DNA from: Chersky-840 sp050011815
GTDB taxonomy: Bacteria > Actinomycetota > Acidimicrobiia > Acidimicrobiales > UBA8190
Reading direction: 5' to 3'
Assembly: GCA_050011815.1 (NCBI GenBank)
Contig: JBEKIJ010000020.1
Coordinates: 7,226 to 71,225 of the forward strand
DNA length: 64,000 nt
Positions 33,984 to 42,934 of this stretch are shown here, one piece after another. Each line of letters opens with the position of its first letter. The first letter of the stretch is position 1. Position numbers and translations under genes: made by a program. Under the pieces are notes generated by a model. The model was not told the origin of the DNA and did not search any database. It was given only the letters and a program-made list of their open reading frames with translations.

Positions 33984-34577
33984 TCACCCGGTTGAGGGCC
34001 CGGATTCGGAGTGTCGCCCCGAACCCGTGAGCAGCGCCATCCACGGGGAATCGGCGTTCTCCGCCCGTTCCCTGGCAAACATCCACAGGGACCGCGAGCC
34101 GAGGATCCATGCACACATCGAGGCCGGTGGCTCGAAGGCCACACCCAACCCTTCCGAGACGTCGTGGGTATGGAGCAGCAGTTCATAGCCGCCACGCCGA
34201 GCCCAATCCGTCACCCCGAGATCGACAACTCCGTCTGATGCCGACCTGCCGGGTGGCACGGACCGGAGCACCGCCGAAAACATATAGCCAACGGCTTCGA
34301 GTCCCAGGTGTAGGTCAGAAGGTGCTGCTTCGGTCAGGGCGTGAAGTTCATTGAAGGGGAGAAATCCGCTCGGTGCCTGCGCCGAGAGCTGCATCGCGAA
34401 GGAGAACACGCAATCCACCATGTGATCCACCGTCTGCCAACAGGTCCAGTCCAGCGTGCCGGCGGGAACTGACCAGTCCATGTCGACAACTCGTCCGATG
34501 CAGGCGGTCGATAGAGCCAAGGCGGTTCCGAAATACTCAGCGTCCTCCACGTGATCGGTCCCTCGATCTCCTCTCAT
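33984..34577 (-). CDS. DinB-like protein, TIGR03083 / maleylpyruvate-isomerase N-terminal type
   Basis: 197 residues. Four-helix metal-binding fold indicated by LDWTCWQTVDHMVDCVFSF (first helix pair with His), SASDGVVDLGVTDWARRGGYELLLHTHDVSEGLG (HTHD, second site). This family uses mycothiol-type thiols in some members. Substrate unknown. The gene and its surroundings are visibly less GC-rich than the ribosomal block, in line with the accessory character of the segment. Start ATG at MRGDRG. Confidence 0.7.
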   Translation of the reverse strand: MRGDRGTDHVEDAEYFGTALALSTACIGRVVDMDWSVPAGTLDWTCWQTVDHMVDCVFSFAMQLSAQAPSGFLPFNELHALTEAAPSDLHLGLEAVGYMFSAVLRSVPPGRSASDGVVDLGVTDWARRGGYELLLHTHDVSEGLGVAFEPPASMCAWILGSRSLWMFARERAENADSPWMALLTGSGRHSESGPSTG

Positions 34578-34754
34578 AGCCAGGACGTCAGCTGGTTCTC
34601 CACGGTAGCAACGGCGGCGTCATCGAGGCCGTGACGTGGTAGCAGTGGGGCGATACACCCTCGCCGTACGGTGTGACCAGCGCCTCGTGCGGCCGGCGCC
34701 AGAAGGTTCGGCCCTCACCCAGATGTCGTCCGGATCCCGATTCGGACTTATCTA

Positions 34755-36284
34755 GTGGGAGCCACTGTGCTTGCCTCCATCCCTTCCGCCACCCTGCACG
34801 GGATCGACGGCCGCGCCGTGTCGGTCGAGGTCCATGTGTCGGCGGGTCTCCCCGGCTTCACCGTCGTCGGACTGCCCGACGCGGCGGTGCGCGAGTCCCG
34901 GGACCGGGTCCGAGCCGCGTTGCTGTCGAGCCATCTGTCGTGGCCGTCGCGTCGGGTCACGGTCAATCTCGCTCCGTCGGGCGTTCGGAAGACGGGCAGC
35001 GGGCTCGACCTTCCCATCGCCATCGGCTTGCTCGTCGCCTCCGAGGTGTTGCCCGCCGCCTGTGTCGCCGGCACGGGCTTCGTGGGCGAGCTGGGCCTCG
35101 ATGGATCGGTCCGTCCGGTACCGGGGATCGCATCCCTGGTGGCGGCCATCGACGGCACCCAGATCGTCGTGCCGGCCGGCGCCTCCGCCGAGGCCGCCCT
35201 GGTCGCGGGCGGGCGGGTCCGTGCCGCCTCCACCATCGCCGAAGTCGTCGCCGCCCTGCGCGGCCGTGGCCCGTGGCCGGCCGCCGCCGCTTCGCCGGGA
35301 GTGTCACCGATCGGTCGGCGTGAACCCGACCTCCTCGACGTTCGGGGGCAACTGGTGGCGCGCCGGGCCCTTGAGATCGCCGCGGCCGGAGAGCACCACA
35401 TGTTGCTGGTGGGTGCCCCGGGCTCGGGCAAGACCATGCTGGCGACCCGCCTTCCGGGGATCATGCCCGACCTCACCCGCGACGAATCGCTCGAAGTGCT
35501 CCGTATCCACTCCGCCGCCGGCGCCCAGGTGAGCGGCGGCGGATTCCCGACCCGCCCCCCGCTCCGGGCGCCGCATCACGGGTCGACCGAGGTCGCCGTC
35601 GTCGGCGGGGGGACGGCATCGTTGCGACCCGGGGAGATCTCCCTGGCCCACGGTGGGGTCCTCTTTCTCGACGAGCTCGGGGAGTTCCCGGCGACCGTGC
35701 TCGACGCGCTGCGTCAGCCCCTCGAAGAGCGCGTGATCCGGGTTCGGCGGGCCCGCGGCGCGATCGACTTCCCGGCCCGGTTCTTGTTGGTGGGGGCGAT
35801 GAATCCCTGTCCGTGTGGCGAAGGAGGGTGGCCGGGGGCGTGTCGCTGCACCGACACGATGCGTCGCCGCTATCTTCGCCGCCTGTCCGCCCCCCTGCTC
35901 GACCGCTTCGATCTCGCCATCGCCCTCGGTCGGCCCGACGTCGAGGATCTTCTGGGTGGCCCACCCGGCGATTCGTCGGCGGTGGTGGCGGCCCGGGTCC
36001 GGCAGGCGCGAGCACGGGCCCATGACCGGGGCGTGCGGTGTAACTCCGAGCTTCGGTTCGACAACGTCGACGGCGCGTCGAGGCTGTCGGCCGATGCGGC
36101 GGCCCTCCTCGAACGGCGGCTCCGGTCGGGCACCCTTTCCGCTCGGGGGTTGCACCGGGTGCGCCGGGTGGCACAGACCATCGCGGATCTCGACGGTGTG
36201 TCCGGCGTGGACGAGCGCCAGGTGGCCGAAGCGCTCCAACTCCGGGCGGCCCGCTCGGTCCTGGTGGCGGGGGAGCAACGATGA
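34755..36284 (+). CDS. comM: ComM/YifB-family AAA+ ATPase (Mg-chelatase-like)
   Basis: 509 residues. N-terminal Lon-like domain: VEVHVSAGLPGFTVVGLPDAAVRESRDRVRAAL and VTVNLAPSGVRKTGSGLDLPIA. AAA+ core: Walker A LVGAPGSGKTMLATRLPG near 215, Walker B GGVLFLDELGEFP near 300, zinc-like CPCGEGGWPGACRC near 355, and sensor RLSAPLLDRFDL. ComM is a branch-migration helicase that helps integrate DNA during natural transformation. GTG start; a GTG four codons on is possible. Stop overlaps the dprA ATG. Confidence 0.93.
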   Translation: MGATVLASIPSATLHGIDGRAVSVEVHVSAGLPGFTVVGLPDAAVRESRDRVRAALLSSHLSWPSRRVTVNLAPSGVRKTGSGLDLPIAIGLLVASEVLPAACVAGTGFVGELGLDGSVRPVPGIASLVAAIDGTQIVVPAGASAEAALVAGGRVRAASTIAEVVAALRGRGPWPAAAASPGVSPIGRREPDLLDVRGQLVARRALEIAAAGEHHMLLVGAPGSGKTMLATRLPGIMPDLTRDESLEVLRIHSAAGAQVSGGGFPTRPPLRAPHHGSTEVAVVGGGTASLRPGEISLAHGGVLFLDELGEFPATVLDALRQPLEERVIRVRRARGAIDFPARFLLVGAMNPCPCGEGGWPGACRCTDTMRRRYLRRLSAPLLDRFDLAIALGRPDVEDLLGGPPGDSSAVVAARVRQARARAHDRGVRCNSELRFDNVDGASRLSADAAALLERRLRSGTLSARGLHRVRRVAQTIADLDGVSGVDERQVAEALQLRAARSVLVAGEQR

Positions 36285-37420
36285 CCATCTCGGCACCGTT
36301 GACCGACGACCAGCGCTACGGCGCCGCCCTCGCCGCCTTCGGGGTCTCGCCGGGCCTGCTCCGACGGTTCCTCGACGGGTACAGCGCGGCCCAGGCCTGG
36401 GTGGCCCTCGCCCGGGGTCGCCATCGTGCGGACCCCGATGGCCGCTATCGCCACCTCGTCGTAGCCGAGACCCTCGACGGGGTCGCCGCGGCGTGTGTGG
36501 CATCGGGAGCGTCGGTCATGGTCATGGGCTGTGGGGGCTATCCACCCGCCTTGGAGCAGGACCGGCAAGCTCCGGCCGTGTTGTTCGCCACGGGCGACGC
36601 CGGCGTGCTCGAGGGCAGGCCCCGAGTGGCGGTGGTGGGGACGCGGTCGGCCACCCCCTACGGGCTGGGCGTCGCCGCCGAGCTCGGCCGTGGCCTGGCT
36701 CGCGCCGGCGTGGTGGTGGTCTCGGGGGCCGCGCCCGGCATCGACTCGGCCGCCCACGCCGGCGCGCTCGGCGTCGAGGACGGCGCCCCCACCGTGGCGG
36801 TCCTGGGCACCGCACTCGATGCCGAGGCGTCTCGGGTGGAGACGGCGTTGCGCGGTGCGCTGGCCGAGCGCGGCGCCGTGCTCTCTGAGATCCCGCCCGG
36901 GGTCCACAGTGCGCGCTGGCGGTTCGCGGTGCGCAACCGGATCATCGCCGCGCTGGCCCATGTCGTGGTGGTGGTGGAGTGCCACCACCGCGGCGGGTCG
37001 CTGCACACCGTGTCGGGCGCCCTGGCCCGGGGCGCGACCGTCGCGGCCGTCCCGGGCTCGGTGCGAAGCCCGGCGTCGGCGGGGACCAACCGGCTGTTGG
37101 TGGAGGGTGCGGTTCCCGTCCGTGACGTGGACGACGTCCTGACCGCCGTCGAGCTGGCCGTCGTCGCCCGGCCCGACATCGCCGCGCCGTGCCGGATCCC
37201 GGTGCCGGCCCGCCCCCCGGTGCGGGCCGCGGCGGAACCGGGGTTGGGGCCGGTGCCGAGCCGGGTCCGGGACGCCCTCGACCAGGACCCGGCCACCCTC
37301 GAGTCCGTCGTCCGCCGCAGCGGACTTCCCCTGGCCGAGGTCGCCCTCGCCCTCGAGGCACTGGCCGAGGCGGGCCTCGCCGTGGGCGACCGGGGGTGGT
37401 GGCGCCGATCGGGCCGATGA
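36281..37420 (+). CDS. dprA: DNA processing protein DprA
   Basis: 379 residues. Rossmann core with VAVVGTRSATPYGLGVAAELGRGLARAGVVVVSG, GIDSAAHAGAL, RNRIIAALAHVVVVVE and RGATVAAVPGSV: all motifs of DprA, which loads RecA on incoming single-stranded DNA. C-terminal winged-helix part (PSRVRDALDQDPATLESVV) near 320. Coupled to comM by an ATGA overlap. Both genes are widespread also in bacteria not known to take up DNA, so competence is not implied. Confidence 0.93.
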   Translation: MTISAPLTDDQRYGAALAAFGVSPGLLRRFLDGYSAAQAWVALARGRHRADPDGRYRHLVVAETLDGVAAACVASGASVMVMGCGGYPPALEQDRQAPAVLFATGDAGVLEGRPRVAVVGTRSATPYGLGVAAELGRGLARAGVVVVSGAAPGIDSAAHAGALGVEDGAPTVAVLGTALDAEASRVETALRGALAERGAVLSEIPPGVHSARWRFAVRNRIIAALAHVVVVVECHHRGGSLHTVSGALARGATVAAVPGSVRSPASAGTNRLLVEGAVPVRDVDDVLTAVELAVVARPDIAAPCRIPVPARPPVRAAAEPGLGPVPSRVRDALDQDPATLESVVRRSGLPLAEVALALEALAEAGLAVGDRGWWRRSGR

Positions 37421-37591
37421 GCCTCCCCGGGGGGAGACCGGGGGTGGGGCGCCGCCCCGGACCCGGGGCCAGGCACAGAGGGGCGTCGTGACCTGGGCCC
37501 CGGGGGGTGTGAAACCCTCAAGGACCTCCGTGGGCCCGTCGATACGAATAGGCGCGAACTGGCTGGTCGTGGCGCTCGAGGGGGGTGACGC

Positions 37592-39994
37592 ATGTTCGCA
37601 GGGGAATCGCCCGGGCCTGAGGCGACCGACGTCTTTTCCTGGAGCGGCCTACCGACAGAGCCCGAAGCGGGGCAGCCGTCGTCCAAACGCGTCCGATTGA
37701 ACCCCTACATCCTCGGCTACGCCATGGGCCCCGCCGCACTGGTGACGCTCTTGATCCTGCGGCACTTCGGCGTGGTGGCGCACGTGCCGGTGTGGTTGTG
37801 GCTGGCGGTGTTCGCCGCCATCCCGGCGGGCAGCATGGGGCTCGAGTTCCTGTGTCGCCGGAACCCGAGCACCTGGTCGCTCAACGCCCGGGTGGCCTGG
37901 CACGCCGCCGCGGTGACCATGGTCATCTACCTGAGCGGATGGGGGCCCGTGCTCGTCAGCGCCTTCGCCTTCGTGGCGCTCGAGAACGTCTCGCACGACG
38001 GTTCGCGCACCTGGCGCCGCACGGCATTGTGGAGCCTGCTCGGCATCACGACCGGCCAAGTGGCCATCTGGCAGGGGTGGGCCCCGTCGTTCTTGTCGGT
38101 GGGCAAGAGCGAGGCACTCGGAGTGATGGGAGCCTTCTTGCTCCTGTTCGTCATCCGCATGGCGGGGGCGACGATCGAGCAGAAAGAGGACGCCCAGGCC
38201 TCGGTGCGCGTCAGCGAGGAACGCTTCCGGTCGCTCGTCCAGAACTCGACCGACACCACCTTCGTGATGGGGGCCGAGGGGCGGATCATGTACGCCAGTC
38301 CGGCCACGACCTCACTGTTCGGCCGCGAGCCCGAGGAGCTCATCGGCAGGCGGGCCACCGAACTCGTCCATCCCGAGGACCGCCCCCGCGTCGAAGCCCA
38401 GCTCGCCGCGCTCATCAACACCGTGACCGTCACCGAGCCGGTCCAGTTCCGTGTCGAGCACTCCGACGGCACCTACCGATTCGCCGAAGCGGTGGTGAGC
38501 AACCTCCGGGACAACCCCTCGGTGGCCGGGTACGTGGGCAACCTGCGCGACATCACCGAGCGCAAGGAAGCCGAGTCCCAGCTCCTCCACGTGGCGCTGC
38601 ACGATCCGCTCACCGGGCTCCCCAACCGGACGCTGATCCTGGACCGGGCCGACCAGATGCTGGTCCGGTCCCGCCGGGAGTACCGACCCGTCGCCGCCCT
38701 GTTCATCGACCTCGACAACTTCAAGGACATCAACGACTCGCTCGGCCACGACGCCGGCGACAAGGTGCTCCAGGCCGTGGCGCACCGGTTCGTCGGCATC
38801 CTGCGCGAGAGCGACACGGTGGGGAGGCTCGGGGGCGACGAGTTCGTCGTCCTCGCCGAAGGCGCCTCGCTGGGCGCGGGCCCGGAGATGGTGGCCGAAC
38901 GGCTCCATGACACCCTGCGCGAGCCGTTCCGTATCGAGGGATATGCCTCGGTCTCGCTGACGGTGACCGCCAGCATCGGGATCGCCGGGGGCCAGCGCAA
39001 CTCGGCCTCCGAGCTGCTGCGCGACGCCGACATCGCCCTGTACCGGGCCAAAGCGCTGGGCAAGAACCGCTCGGCGCTGTTCCAGCCCGAGATGCAGACG
39101 GCGGTGCTCGACCGCATCGAGCTCGACGCCGATCTCCGCAACGCCTTGGCCGAGGAGCAGTTCTTCCTCCTCTACCAGCCCGTCTTCGACCTCGACCACG
39201 TGAGCGTCTCGGGGGTCGAAGCTCTGGTCCGGTGGCGCCACCCGGTGCGCGGCGTCGTCCCCCCCGATCAATTCATCCCCATGCTCGAGGACTCGGGGCT
39301 GATCGTGGATGTCGGCCGTTGGGTCCTCTTCGAAGCGTGCCGCCAGGCCGCCCAGTGGCACCGGCAGGGGTTCGCGCTGTCGATGTCGGTCAATGTTTCC
39401 ATGCGTCAGCTCGAGATCCACGCCTTCGTGGACCACATCAAAGAGGCGCTGGCCGTCACGGGACTCGACCCCACCACCCTGGTCATCGAGATCACCGAGA
39501 GCACGCTCATGCGCGACGCCGATGCCACGGTCCGCCGACTGCGCGAGATCAAGGACCTCGGCGTGCACGTCGCCATCGACGACTTCGGCACCGGCTACTC
39601 GTCGCTGGCCTATCTCCGCCAGTTCCCCGTCGACGCCCTCAAGATCGACCGTTCCTTCATCTCGGCCATGGCCGACTCCCCCGAGTCCGGCGCCCTCATC
39701 CACACCCTGGTGGAGCTGGGCCGCACCCTGGGCCTCGAGACCCTGGCCGAGGGGATCGAGGACAGCGCCCAGCTCCTCAAGCTCCAAGAGGAGCACTGTG
39801 ACCGGGGCCAGGGCTTCTTGTTCTCCAAGCCCATCGAGCCCGAGGCCATCGAGGCCTTCCTCCTCGACGCCTCGGAATCCAGCCGGGCGGCGGCGATCGC
39901 CAAGTCCGGTTCGACGGCGGCTCCGCCGCCGGCCGGGCCCCCCGACGGGGACGAGGCCCAGGCCCTGACGTCGGGAATCGGGTCGAACCCCTAG
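37592..39994 (+). CDS. Membrane-bound PAS-GGDEF-EAL protein (cyclic di-GMP turnover)
   Basis: 800 residues. Five or so hydrophobic helices (about 35-195), a PAS domain (about 205-330) ending in LRDITERKEAE, a GGDEF domain (about 335-500) with RLGGDEFVVL, and an EAL domain (about 520-780). The GGDEF half has an inhibitory I-site RESD five residues before the motif. The EAL half keeps VEALVRWRHP, the Asn in NVSMRQLE, VIEITES, IDDFGTGYSSLAYL, the Lys of LKIDRSF and LAEGIED. Both halves look active, so direction is likely set by the sensory part. Confidence 0.93.
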   Translation: MFAGESPGPEATDVFSWSGLPTEPEAGQPSSKRVRLNPYILGYAMGPAALVTLLILRHFGVVAHVPVWLWLAVFAAIPAGSMGLEFLCRRNPSTWSLNARVAWHAAAVTMVIYLSGWGPVLVSAFAFVALENVSHDGSRTWRRTALWSLLGITTGQVAIWQGWAPSFLSVGKSEALGVMGAFLLLFVIRMAGATIEQKEDAQASVRVSEERFRSLVQNSTDTTFVMGAEGRIMYASPATTSLFGREPEELIGRRATELVHPEDRPRVEAQLAALINTVTVTEPVQFRVEHSDGTYRFAEAVVSNLRDNPSVAGYVGNLRDITERKEAESQLLHVALHDPLTGLPNRTLILDRADQMLVRSRREYRPVAALFIDLDNFKDINDSLGHDAGDKVLQAVAHRFVGILRESDTVGRLGGDEFVVLAEGASLGAGPEMVAERLHDTLREPFRIEGYASVSLTVTASIGIAGGQRNSASELLRDADIALYRAKALGKNRSALFQPEMQTAVLDRIELDADLRNALAEEQFFLLYQPVFDLDHVSVSGVEALVRWRHPVRGVVPPDQFIPMLEDSGLIVDVGRWVLFEACRQAAQWHRQGFALSMSVNVSMRQLEIHAFVDHIKEALAVTGLDPTTLVIEITESTLMRDADATVRRLREIKDLGVHVAIDDFGTGYSSLAYLRQFPVDALKIDRSFISAMADSPESGALIHTLVELGRTLGLETLAEGIEDSAQLLKLQEEHCDRGQGFLFSKPIEPEAIEAFLLDASESSRAAAIAKSGSTAAPPPAGPPDGDEAQALTSGIGSNP

Positions 39995-40041
39995 ACAACA
40001 CCCTGTCGTGGTGTCGCCTTCACCCGAAGACGGAGAGCTTC

Positions 40042-40057
40042 ATCGGGGATCCCCGAT
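40042..40057. terminator. Palindrome and hairpins between convergent genes
   Basis: A perfect 16-bp palindrome (ATCGGGG-AT-CCCCGAT core) lies between two weaker stems (ACACC/GGTGT around 40003-40019 and CCACC/GGTGG at 40083-40099). Together they may form a bidirectional terminator for the convergent GGDEF-EAL and copper-enzyme genes. Confidence 0.4.
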
Positions 40058-40110
40058 ACCCCTCCGCTCACCTTCCTCTGGGCCACCCCAGCTCGGTGGG
40101 AGTAACTCGT

Positions 40111-41331
40111 TCAGGCCCGGATGTTGAGCCCACCGGCCGGATGTGCCCAGTCCACGGTGGCATTCGGGTTGAGCGGAACCTCCCACACGAGGCCGAGACA
40201 CATCTCATCGGACGAGCCGTCACCCCAGGTGATGAAGTGGGGTGGTAGCGATCGCAACGCCGGCAACTCCTGGGCGAGAGTCGGGTTGTACCTGCAGCTC
40301 ACCTGGACGGATTCGCCGGCCGTCACCTTGACCCAGTTCTTCAGGTTGTAGGCGCGTTGATAGTGAAAATTGTAGTCGGGGACGTCCATGATCGTCTCTG
40401 CCTGAGGTGTGCCTGGGTTTAGCGTGAGCGTCTCCGACACGCCGGTGAGATGCATGTGCGCCATGTCCCGAACGATGTAGCCGGCCTGACCGATCTGCCA
40501 GGTACAGGAAGTCGAGTCACCCACGGGCGGATTGGCGGGATCTTCACCGCAGATCTGCTCCATACCCTGATCGAAGAGGCCCATGTAGGCGCCGAAACGC
40601 TGGTCGAGATTGGCGATCTCAGCGGTGCGGTCGCACAGCGGACCAGTGACTCCGGCGGGACAGGGGATGTTGGGCACGGCGACGACGGGTTGAATCGTGG
40701 TCGGGCGAAGGTTGGCGGACGCGGGCACGGTTTCGAGCTGCACGCTTGGACTTACCGGTTTGTCACCTACGAGCAGGTTGTAATGGACCTGCATGATGAT
40801 CAAACTCCCCTTGGCCAACGGTGTACCTGTCGTGAGCGGCAGGACGTCCTTGCCGTGTCCGGGTGCCCAGGCGCTGAGCCACGGCATGTCGAGGAACTGG
40901 CCAAGGCCGCGTCCGAGAACGGGAGGCTCACCGAAGCAGGTCCATCCCGTACCTCCGTCGTTGGCCGTCTCGGCCGCGCTCACCAGTCCGGGCGGAACCA
41001 AGAAGAGGATCGCATGGTGAACCTCGACCGTCGATGGTCCCTTCCCAGGAAAAAACTGACTGGCGACGATGAATGAGTTCTGCTGCACGTGGGGGTTCAA
41101 GACCGTGCAGTGGTAGTCGTCGGTACCCCCGTTCTGGGCGTGTGGCGTATAGGGAGTGGGCGATGTCATCGACAGGGTGGTCACGGCGGCATCGTCGATC
41201 AGCTGGGCTGAGTGGGCCGAATCGCCTGTCGGCGATGAGGAGCAGGCCGCCAGGAGGGACGCTGCGGCGATGCCGACAAGGACAGACGCCCAGCCCCGCG
41301 AATGCCGACCCTTGGCGATCCGAGCGGGCAT
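40111..41331 (-). CDS. Secreted lipoprotein related to type II copper monooxygenases (PHM/DBH-like)
   Basis: 406 residues. Signal peptide with lipobox LAAC (Cys30). The mature protein keeps all copper ligands of peptidylglycine hydroxylating monooxygenase and dopamine beta-hydroxylase: His-His in VEVHHAILF (105-106), His183 in MQVHYNLL, HxH in DMAHMHLTG (292, 294) and Met377 in GSSDEMCLGL. It also has the flanking PDYNFHYQRAYNL. In PHM these make the CuH and CuM sites that hydroxylate a C-H bond with O2 and ascorbate. Substrate and electron donor are unknown here. No partner gene is visible. Confidence 0.82.
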   Translation of the reverse strand: MPARIAKGRHSRGWASVLVGIAAASLLAACSSSPTGDSAHSAQLIDDAAVTTLSMTSPTPYTPHAQNGGTDDYHCTVLNPHVQQNSFIVASQFFPGKGPSTVEVHHAILFLVPPGLVSAAETANDGGTGWTCFGEPPVLGRGLGQFLDMPWLSAWAPGHGKDVLPLTTGTPLAKGSLIIMQVHYNLLVGDKPVSPSVQLETVPASANLRPTTIQPVVAVPNIPCPAGVTGPLCDRTAEIANLDQRFGAYMGLFDQGMEQICGEDPANPPVGDSTSCTWQIGQAGYIVRDMAHMHLTGVSETLTLNPGTPQAETIMDVPDYNFHYQRAYNLKNWVKVTAGESVQVSCRYNPTLAQELPALRSLPPHFITWGDGSSDEMCLGLVWEVPLNPNATVDWAHPAGGLNIRA

Positions 41332-41379
41332 TCCGTGATCTCCCTTTCGATGACGATTCTTCTCAGGAGGAAGGTTCAG

Positions 41380-41385
41380 AGCGTA
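41380..41385 (-). promoter_or_regulatory. -10-like hexamer TACGCT for the copper-enzyme gene
   Basis: TACGCT on the minus strand, giving a leader of about 40 nt that ends in a GGGAG ribosome site before the ATG. The rest of this 277-base gap is less GC-rich than its surroundings and holds no gene I can support. Confidence 0.4.
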
Positions 41386-41608
41386 ACCGATCCATAGCCG
41401 TCACAGCCCGTCAACGGGATTTGGGAACGCGGGGTTGTTGAGTCTTCGCTTCCACGTGACCAGATTCCTCTGTCGCATGTTGTCTATTGCGGTGATGTGG
41501 TGGCAGACCGTCAGCAAGAAGACACAGGAGGACGGGAAGAGCCACGCTGCTCACGATGGTTCCACTGCCGAACTGGGTCGATGCCTACCGTCAGCGAACG
41601 GACGGCTG

Positions 41609-42934
41609 TCACAGCTCCCCGAGGGAGAACCGCGTGCCTTGGTCATCGACACAGTTCGAGGTCACCCCGTAGGGCTGGCGCTCGGGGTCGGTCGCCGTGC
41701 CCCCCGCCGCCCGCACCCGCCGCACGGCGGCGTCGATGTCGTCGACGAGGTACAGGGGCACCGCCGTCGCCGAGGTGTGACCGCCGGAGATGCCCGTGCC
41801 GGGGCGCACGCCCTCGACCTGCCAGCCGTCCTCGACGCGGCCCGGCGCGACCCGCCATCCGAGCACCGCACCGTAGAAGGCGCGCGTCCTGGCCGAGTCG
41901 ACCACCTCCACGCTGATGTAGGCGACATCGCCCTGTCGCGTCCCGTGCTCGGCGAGCCGAGGTCCGGGCTCGCCCGAGAGTGGGCGGAAGACGGCGAAGG
42001 CCGTGCCCTGGTCGTCGACGCACTCGGCCACGCGTCCGAACGGCGCGTCGGTGGGCTCACGGGCTTCGCCGCCGGCGGCCCGCACCCGGATCACCGCGGC
42101 GTCGACGTCGTCGACCAGGTAACAGAGAAACAGCGTGGCGGGAGAGACGCCGCCCCACAGCCCGTGGGGCAGGGCCCGGTCGGCCACCTGTCGTCCCGGG
42201 CCGCCACTGCCCGGTGCGAAGGACCACCCCAGCACCGACCCGAAGAAGGCCTCGGCCCGGGCCACGTCGGGGACCCACAGCGACACGTACCCGACGTCCC
42301 CCGGTGGCATCGGCTCCGCACCCGGAGCCGTGGGGTCTGTCCGCTCCGACACGACGGAGATGATCCACCGGTGCCCGAAGGGGTCGCGCACCACGGCGTT
42401 GCGCCCGTAGGGGTTGTCCGCCGCCGCCCGCTCCACCGTGGCGCCCGCCTCGGCGGCGCGGCCCACGGCGGCGTCGACGTCGGGCATCTCGATCACGAAG
42501 CTCACCGTGGCGTCGGCACCGGGGCGCGGCGCGGCCACCCTGCTCTCCTGTGACCCGCCGCTCGCCGGTGCCTCGTCGGCCAGGTAGAGCTGGCCGCGGC
42601 CGAGGTCGAGCTCGGCATGGCCGATGCGCCCGTCGGCCATGACCATGGGCTCGCCCCGCCGTCGGGCGCCGAAGACCTCGACGTACCAGTCCATGGCCCG
42701 ACGGGAGTCGGCCACGATCAGATACGGCGTGAGGCCCAGCGCGGCATCGGCACCCCGGGGGCGCGCTGGGGCTCGGGCTCCGGCCTGGTCGGGGGGCAGG
42801 GTGGTCTGGGACACGATGACTCCTTCCGGGAGTACGAGGGCACGCTCGACGCGGGCCCGCAGGGCGGCGGCGAAGTCGGGATCGGGCTCGACCGGCGCCA
42901 CCGGTGACCGCAGGGCCTCGAAGGGGTCAGGCAC
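41609..42934 (-). CDS. Triple VOC (glyoxalase-fold) protein coupled to an ECF sigma factor
   Basis: 441 residues. Short N-terminal part (PDPFEALRSPVAPVEPDPDFAAALRARVERAL, about 1-45), then three VOC units at about 65-200, 210-320 and 330-441. Each has betaalphabetabetabeta signs such as LGLTPYLIVADSRRAMDWY, DVGYVSLWVPDVARAEAFFG and DVAYISVEVVDSARTRAFYG with late E or D metal or ligand positions. This architecture and the coupled sigma gene suggest ligand sensing or detoxification, not a known enzyme. GTG start overlaps the sigma stop by eight bases. Confidence 0.82.
   Translation of the reverse strand: MPDPFEALRSPVAPVEPDPDFAAALRARVERALVLPEGVIVSQTTLPPDQAGARAPARPRGADAALGLTPYLIVADSRRAMDWYVEVFGARRRGEPMVMADGRIGHAELDLGRGQLYLADEAPASGGSQESRVAAPRPGADATVSFVIEMPDVDAAVGRAAEAGATVERAAADNPYGRNAVVRDPFGHRWIISVVSERTDPTAPGAEPMPPGDVGYVSLWVPDVARAEAFFGSVLGWSFAPGSGGPGRQVADRALPHGLWGGVSPATLFLCYLVDDVDAAVIRVRAAGGEAREPTDAPFGRVAECVDDQGTAFAVFRPLSGEPGPRLAEHGTRQGDVAYISVEVVDSARTRAFYGAVLGWRVAPGRVEDGWQVEGVRPGTGISGGHTSATAVPLYLVDDIDAAVRRVRAAGGTATDPERQPYGVTSNCVDDQGTRFSLGEL

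Noticed and set aside
41435..42553. 372-codon plus-strand frame
   Set aside because: Antisense of the triple-VOC gene; the part outside it (41435-41608) has no homology or ribosome site.
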